Origin: Thuidium tamariscinum
Taxonomy: Eukaryota; Streptophyta; Bryopsida; Hypnales; Thuidiaceae
DNA: 64,000 bases
Reading direction: 5' to 3'
Assembly (NCBI GenBank): GCA_947034885.2
Contig: OX344750.2
Coordinates: 2,232,001-2,296,000 of the forward strand
Shown here: piece after piece, positions 59,401 to 64,000 of the stretch
How the letters are laid out: each line of letters starts with the position of its first letter
How positions within the stretch are numbered: the first letter of the stretch is position 1
Notes under the pieces: generated by a model
The model's database searches: none
What the model was told of the DNA's origin: nothing
The model's input: the letters and a program-made list of their open reading frames with translations, nothing else
Translations under genes and position numbers: made by a program

Positions 59401-60625
59401 AATGCACTAAATTAGCCTTAAAGTGACTCGTGTATCGTTCCCAAGAGATTTGGTCGAAAGTTGACGAAAGACCGGAATACGTTAGTGGTTATCACAACAA
59501 AACCCAAGCAAAAGACTGATCCGGTCTTGGTCTCCAACGTTCCTAAGATTTCCTTGGACCTGATTACCAGATCAATCCTTTATCCTTCCAAACTAAGTCT
59601 ATCTATCTATACCTGTATGTTCACCACCTTGATGCTTACGCTCACTAGATATGGGACTAAAGACCGGATACTAGTAGCTGGTCCAATCCCTAGTATAGTA
59701 ACCAAGTGTAAGTTTAACCTCGATAACAAAAGGGATCTGCTTGTTTGGGCGTTTAGGAAGGAAGCTTACTCCTACCCTTCAAGTTTTAAAGTGTCAGAAG
59801 TTCCACTTATGAGTAAAAAGAAACTACTACTACAAACAGACCGGAATACCTCACAACTGGACCGGGACTAATCGGACCCAGCAGGTCACGCAAGCACTCC
59901 TGCCTAATCCTAACAAAGACTACAACGACGGAAGAACCAGTTAGTCTAATCCCTGGTAGAATAAGGGCGGTAACTTATGCAAGAGAGCTGAATTTCCTCA
60001 CTTAGTCCTTCTTTCTTCTACAGAGACCGGATCACCATTCAGTTGGCATTTGGCCGGACGCTCCCGATCTCAAACCCAGACTCTACAAGTGTCTATCTCT
60101 ATCAAATACTCCCTAGACCAGTTTCAGAAAGCACTGTGGGATCCTGCACAAATTCCCTATCAAAACCGAATTCACTTTAAGTCCAGAGACCGGATAAACT
60201 GACCATCCGGGCACACACTTATCCACACAAGGTTGCAATCCTAACCATCACCATAAGACTTTGACAAGGTCCCATGCACACAGTCCACTTCAGAGTGAAT
60301 CAGAAAAGGTTCTGACTTGTATTTGCAACACAAAAACTTGTGAAAGTAAGATAACATAATGCGCGCCCGGATTCAATTACGAACCGGGTTTAAATACTAA
60401 ACTGCAAGAAAACCTAAAAGTGCAAATGGAATCAACACCAGCCGCCAAGAATGCCACCTCACATTCCTCTACAACTTGGATAGGTTGACTTCCACAAAAC
60501 TACAAAAATACCAACAAAATAGGATCACAGATCCTACATATCTGGATCCGGTCTAAGTTCAAAAGTTCCTAACCTAAATATAACTTGGTTTAGCCGCCTT
60601 CCTATCTACCTGTAATTAATGCCCC
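59401..60625 (-). other. Probable 3' portion of the gag-like retroelement
   Basis: Rich in ACCGG-type motifs like the coding region beside it, and compositionally distinct from the flanks. No reverse transcriptase, protease, integrase or RNase H motif is seen in any frame. The plus-strand 136-codon ORF 59461-59871 is unrecognised. I could not find a matching LTR on the other side. Confidence 0.4.
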
Positions 60626-62722
60626 CTATTTCCTCGCCTTCTTGAGAGGCGACGCACCTTTCCGGGCTGGCTGCTTCTTCGGAGACCGGTACATCTTGAT
60701 GGGCTTGGGTTTCGGTTTGGTCTTACCCCGCGCCCTGGCCCTGGTCTTCGTGGTCTCTGCCAATGCCTGGTCCGCATCTGAGTACTGTTCCGACTCATCA
60801 CCGGAGTCGGTCTCTTCCTCCGAGTCCTCATCTTCTTCATCTGACTCCTCTTCCTCTTCATCCCGGGCCTTCCGCTTCACCTTGGATGTCTCCGCGGTCT
60901 TCTTCTTGAATCCGGTGATGGGCGGGTGGTGCACTATCTTGCTTTGCGGGGTCTGCTCCCCCACTCTCTCGGTAGTCCGGGCTGGTCCCTGGCTTGGTGA
61001 CCCGGATCCAGATCCGGTCTTCAGTATAGAGCGGACCTGCACCGTTGCCTTCGCTTCCCCTCCGGTCTTTGGTTGTGTGATGACCGTGGGTGATGACTTG
61101 CTTGGAGAATCATCCAACAAGGTGATGAACTTGGTCTTCTCCCTTGGTGGTGTAGTTCCCCGGATTATCTCCCTCAACACAATCGGCTCGGGTTCCGGCT
61201 CCTTGGTCTTCTCGGGTTGAGAAACCCTGGGCTCTTCAATCCGGGCCGGTGGGACAGATTCCTCCTCCACTGAGTCGGTCCTGGTTCCCTCTTCCTTCGC
61301 CGGTTCAGATATGCCGGCTTCTACCTCGACAGCTGCTAGTGGGGGCTGATCCTTCGGTTGCTCCTTCTCCATCTTTGTCTCTTCCGGTCCTGAGACCGGA
61401 GCAGAACTAGCTTGGACCTCCGTGACTACTGACCGCCACTTCTCCAGCGCTGCCTCCATTTTCTTGTTGTAGGCCACCAGAGCTGTAAGCATCTGAGGAC
61501 CCACCATCTTGCCTGCTTCCAAGACCTTCCTGTCGAAAAGCATGGCTTTGTTGACGACTTCACCCGGATGCGTGATGAACTCTCGGATTTCTCCGAGTGT
61601 GTTCCGGGCCTGCGTGGTGAGTCGTCTCTCTTCATCCAGCTCCTCCTGAGTGTGATGGAGCTCCCTCCTCAGGGCTGAGACCTGATTTGTTAGCCGGAGT
61701 ACCTCCTCTCTGTCCCGACTATCATGAGCCTCCTGAATCAATTCTCCCAACACCTCCATGATCTTGGAGGGGGGAATAGAGCCTAAGGCTTGGCTTATGG
61801 CCCGCAATAACCCTCTCTCCTCTAGGTGGTGCTTTCTGAAATCTTCCAGGTCTCGCAGGATCCTTAGCAAGGGATCCTGTTCCCAGACCGGATCTAACCT
61901 CTGGGCTTCCCCGGCTACTACAGGGGTTTCTAGAGGTGGATCCTCTCTTCCTACCTCTGGAACCTCCTCTACTTCTTGTGTGCCTCCTTGATGCCCCTCC
62001 TGACTCTCATCCTCGGAGTCCTCCTCATCCTGGTAATTTTCCGCTTCCGGGTCTGCAATCTCATACTCTATCAATGCAGCCCCTACCTCGTAAGCTTCCA
62101 TCTCCTTCTCTCTCAAGAGGTCTAACGAATGATACAGATGAAACAGGAATGGTGAAATGGGAGAGGGTTTAGATTTCCCAATTCCTTTCACCATTCGGTC
62201 CATCCGGTCCCTCATAACTAACCCCCAATCTATCTTCCTGTCTCCCGACAGTGCACCAAAGACAGTGTTGGCCACGGTGACCGTAATCCTACTAGGTCTA
62301 TCCGGGTTCAAGATCGCCATCATGAACCGCAGTAGCCTCTTGTGTCTAGCAGACACACACTCTGCTACTGTAAAGCCGTCCTTCGGGTTGGTGGGCCTGC
62401 GGAACTTCCCTTGGTGGAATTTGTCCGTCCGGGTGCCCGTCGCATCTCCTCCTTGCTCGAAGGCGTACACCTTGCGCCACATCGCTGCACTCCACTCCTT
62501 TGGCAGCGCCCGGACCGTCCCTTTCCACTCGTTGGTCTGGCCGGCCAGTAGCTCCTCCACCATCGCCTCATCCTTCAGGTTCCAGGGGTGAGCCATGAAC
62601 CCCTCGCAGCCCATTTGCCTGAGGTCTTCCTCCAGCTCCCTCTTGTCTTGTGCGTCAGTTGGCACAACCGGATTCACATTCCGGAAGGCTAGAATCCTTC
62701 CTTCCTGCACCTCTTCTGCCAT
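60626..62722 (-). CDS. Gag-like plant retroelement protein, intact 698 aa
   Basis: One uninterrupted frame on the minus strand, starting MAEEVQEGRILAFRN. Residues 1 to about 225 form a folded-looking N-terminal part with conserved-style tryptophans (EWKGTVRALPKEWSAAMW near 65-82). An acidic stretch follows near 228-245. A predicted coiled coil spans about 339-375 (VSALRRELHHTQEELDEER). The tail is Pro/Lys/Glu-rich with a poly-acidic block near 617-650 and ends in a strongly basic PKKQPARKGASPLKKARK. This layout is typical of gag-like or 'putative plant transposon protein' ORFs of large plant genomes. No CCHC zinc knuckle and no pol domains are visible, so the element is either gag-only or truncated. 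The absence of stops over 2.1 kb suggests recent insertion. Its GC content differs sharply from the flanks. It is not a host gene I recognise. Confidence 0.78.
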   Translation of the reverse strand: MAEEVQEGRILAFRNVNPVVPTDAQDKRELEEDLRQMGCEGFMAHPWNLKDEAMVEELLAGQTNEWKGTVRALPKEWSAAMWRKVYAFEQGGDATGTRTDKFHQGKFRRPTNPKDGFTVAECVSARHKRLLRFMMAILNPDRPSRITVTVANTVFGALSGDRKIDWGLVMRDRMDRMVKGIGKSKPSPISPFLFHLYHSLDLLREKEMEAYEVGAALIEYEIADPEAENYQDEEDSEDESQEGHQGGTQEVEEVPEVGREDPPLETPVVAGEAQRLDPVWEQDPLLRILRDLEDFRKHHLEERGLLRAISQALGSIPPSKIMEVLGELIQEAHDSRDREEVLRLTNQVSALRRELHHTQEELDEERRLTTQARNTLGEIREFITHPGEVVNKAMLFDRKVLEAGKMVGPQMLTALVAYNKKMEAALEKWRSVVTEVQASSAPVSGPEETKMEKEQPKDQPPLAAVEVEAGISEPAKEEGTRTDSVEEESVPPARIEEPRVSQPEKTKEPEPEPIVLREIIRGTTPPREKTKFITLLDDSPSKSSPTVITQPKTGGEAKATVQVRSILKTGSGSGSPSQGPARTTERVGEQTPQSKIVHHPPITGFKKKTAETSKVKRKARDEEEEESDEEDEDSEEETDSGDESEQYSDADQALAETTKTRARARGKTKPKPKPIKMYRSPKKQPARKGASPLKKARK

Positions 62723-63650
62723 CTCTCACTTGACGCCTACACAATCTAGGCGCGGTCCAACTTAACTAAACCTCCCGCGCTCAAGAACCTGTCAGCTAGC
62801 GTAGTGCTATTCGCTCAACTATGTACCAGACCGGATTGACAGTTTATCTATCCCTTCTCTCTGTCTGTAGACCGAATACTCTATCTCTGGCCGGAAACCC
62901 TTTCTCGAACTGCGTGCAAGAAAGTGGCAGGACCTGGCCCTGCTTCCCTGGTCTTATACTTTTTCCCCCGGCATTAATTACTGACCGTTAGGTTTAAACC
63001 AGTCTGGTCACGTGGGAGAGATCCCGACGATCTCTAGACTCGGTAGCCACTCATTACCTATCCGGTCTCGGTCGCTAGGTGGGCGGAATCCGGGATTTCA
63101 TACGCTGTCCCTTAACGTAGTTTCTGGTTTACGGTCTAGGGTCTTCCGGTTTTCGGTCTTGGTCCCAATTATGTGTAGAAACTAAGAAAAAAAAAAAAAA
63201 ATGGGGATTGAATAGATCCCTCTTCCCGTATTTTGCTTAAGAACCTGCTTAGGTGAATTCTAGGTTGCCACAAAATTTCTAAGGATGAAAATGTGACAAT
63301 GGGTCGAGACTCAATATTATAGACATCTCTGTCTTCTCCACCACAACTCCGGTCGGAATGCGAGGGTGCGAGTCATCTGTGTTGAGTTAGAACATAGTAT
63401 TGGAATGGTTTGCATCCAGGGCTTTGGTTGCAATGATTTGGGAGAGGTAAAATTGTGTGTGTGCAGGGATTGATGCGACTAGCTAGGACGCGTCAGAGTT
63501 CGGGGGAAGTGGAAGTGAGAGCATCTCCGTCAGCTTTGCAGAGCTCCCATGAATTCTCATACCTCACCATGCCAGGTATGAGAATCACGATTGAGGCATT
63601 GGGGCCTTGATCACAATGCCTACCACAGATTTGTTACAATGACGCAATTT
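62723..63650. other. 5' flank of the gag-like ORF and right border region
   Basis: To about 63180 the sequence keeps the GC-rich, ACCGG/CCGGTC style of the element and may be its leader or LTR. A run of 15 A sits at 63188-63202. From about 63230 composition differs. A short open stretch near 63463-63607 (+) follows an AG and is unrecognised. Confidence 0.4.
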
Positions 63651-64000
63651 CACTAGAAGAAAACAGCCTTTTTTTGGACACGTCCATTCATGCATGTTGA
63701 TGTTGGGTTAGACATCCTCCATGTCCAAGCGGATGTCCAAATACATCACGTTACAAAAAACATCGGCAAGACATCCAAAAAAACACCGGTCAATGGGGTC
63801 CTGAAAGAGTGCCATGTGGCTGGAAATTTAGCACCACGTAGACATGGGCAGCCAGCTAGGATTTTTTTTCATCCATCCAGATTTTGTTGATGTGGCATCT
63901 GCCACGTCAGCTCATTTGGGGGTCAAAATGGGGTGACGTGGCATGTTCAAATGGTGACGTGGCAGGTTTTTAAAAGCACATTTACTGTCTTTTGAACTTT
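63651..64000. mobile_element. CACTA-type element, left end only
   Basis: Begins CACTAGAAGAAAACAGCC directly after TTT, exactly like the starts at 7475 and 8724. The matching TAGTG end is not in the window, so the element probably continues past position 64000. The inner text has repeated 'gacgtggca' motifs at 63935 and 63956. Confidence 0.6.

Noticed and set aside
60642-61220. 192-codon open frame on the plus strand
   Set aside because: It lies antisense to the gag-like ORF. Its serine-rich translation is the mirror of the acidic/Lys-rich codons of the real frame.
59400-63230. Complete LTR retrotransposon
   Set aside because: I could not find matching long direct repeats on the two sides of the gag-like ORF, nor a primer-binding site or pol motifs.
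1-64000. CRISPR array, rRNA or tRNA genes, or a prokaryote-like defence or biosynthetic cluster
   Set aside because: No regularly spaced identical short repeats with unique spacers, no rRNA signatures, no convincing tRNA cloverleaf by eye, and the gene content and splicing are plant nuclear. A tRNAscan run would be needed to exclude tRNAs fully.

Overview
The window looks like low-gene-density nuclear DNA of a land plant with a large genome. A gymnosperm, probably a conifer, is my best guess. The reasons are long AT-rich spacers, only a few plant-type genes, a plant gag-like retroelement ORF, and many decayed short inverted-repeat elements. The organism assignment is inference.

Four loci are recognisable in host genes. 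(1) An intronless CAF1 deadenylase of the CCR4-NOT complex lies at 16937-17755 (+). (2) A small secreted eight-cysteine lipid-transfer-like protein lies at 23653-24015 (-). (3) A class I-type formin of four coding exons lies at 27469-31447 (-); its splice sites can be read directly and join into 1015 codons. (4) A short fragment at 57696-57783 (+) carries the diagnostic N-terminus of splicing factor SF3B4/SAP49 and stops at a splice-donor-like GTGAG, with no RRM downstream in the window. A fifth long ORF, 60626-62722 (-), is an intact 698-aa gag-like retroelement protein without protease, reverse transcriptase or integrase nearby. These genes are not an operon or pathway; they are isolated islands.

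Most of the rest is a patchwork of non-autonomous inverted-repeat transposons, found here by matching copies within the window. The families are: (a) elements bounded by TTAA at both ends with CCC..GGG termini, 0.08 to 1.3 kb, about a dozen copies; (b) elements of about 340 bp with CATAAGAGGATTT termini; (c) elements with AGGTAGG-type termini at TA sites, in two subfamilies; (d) hairpin elements with CACTAGAAGAAA termini and TTT duplications; (e) single long-inverted-repeat elements at 21263-21475 and 25009-25579. Several are nested or abut exactly, which gives a relative insertion order. The densest cluster is 36.5-41.7 kb.

Tandem repeats include a perfect 61-bp x 4 array (33291-33534), a degenerate satellite-like array with about 107-bp period over 1.6 kb (55400-57010) upstream of the SF3B4 fragment, and smaller degenerate arrays near 2.9, 4.5 and 46.8 kb. 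I found no prokaryote-like system, CRISPR array, or rRNA gene. The most notable signal is the TTAA-bounded element group, which resembles piggyBac-type non-autonomous transposons.
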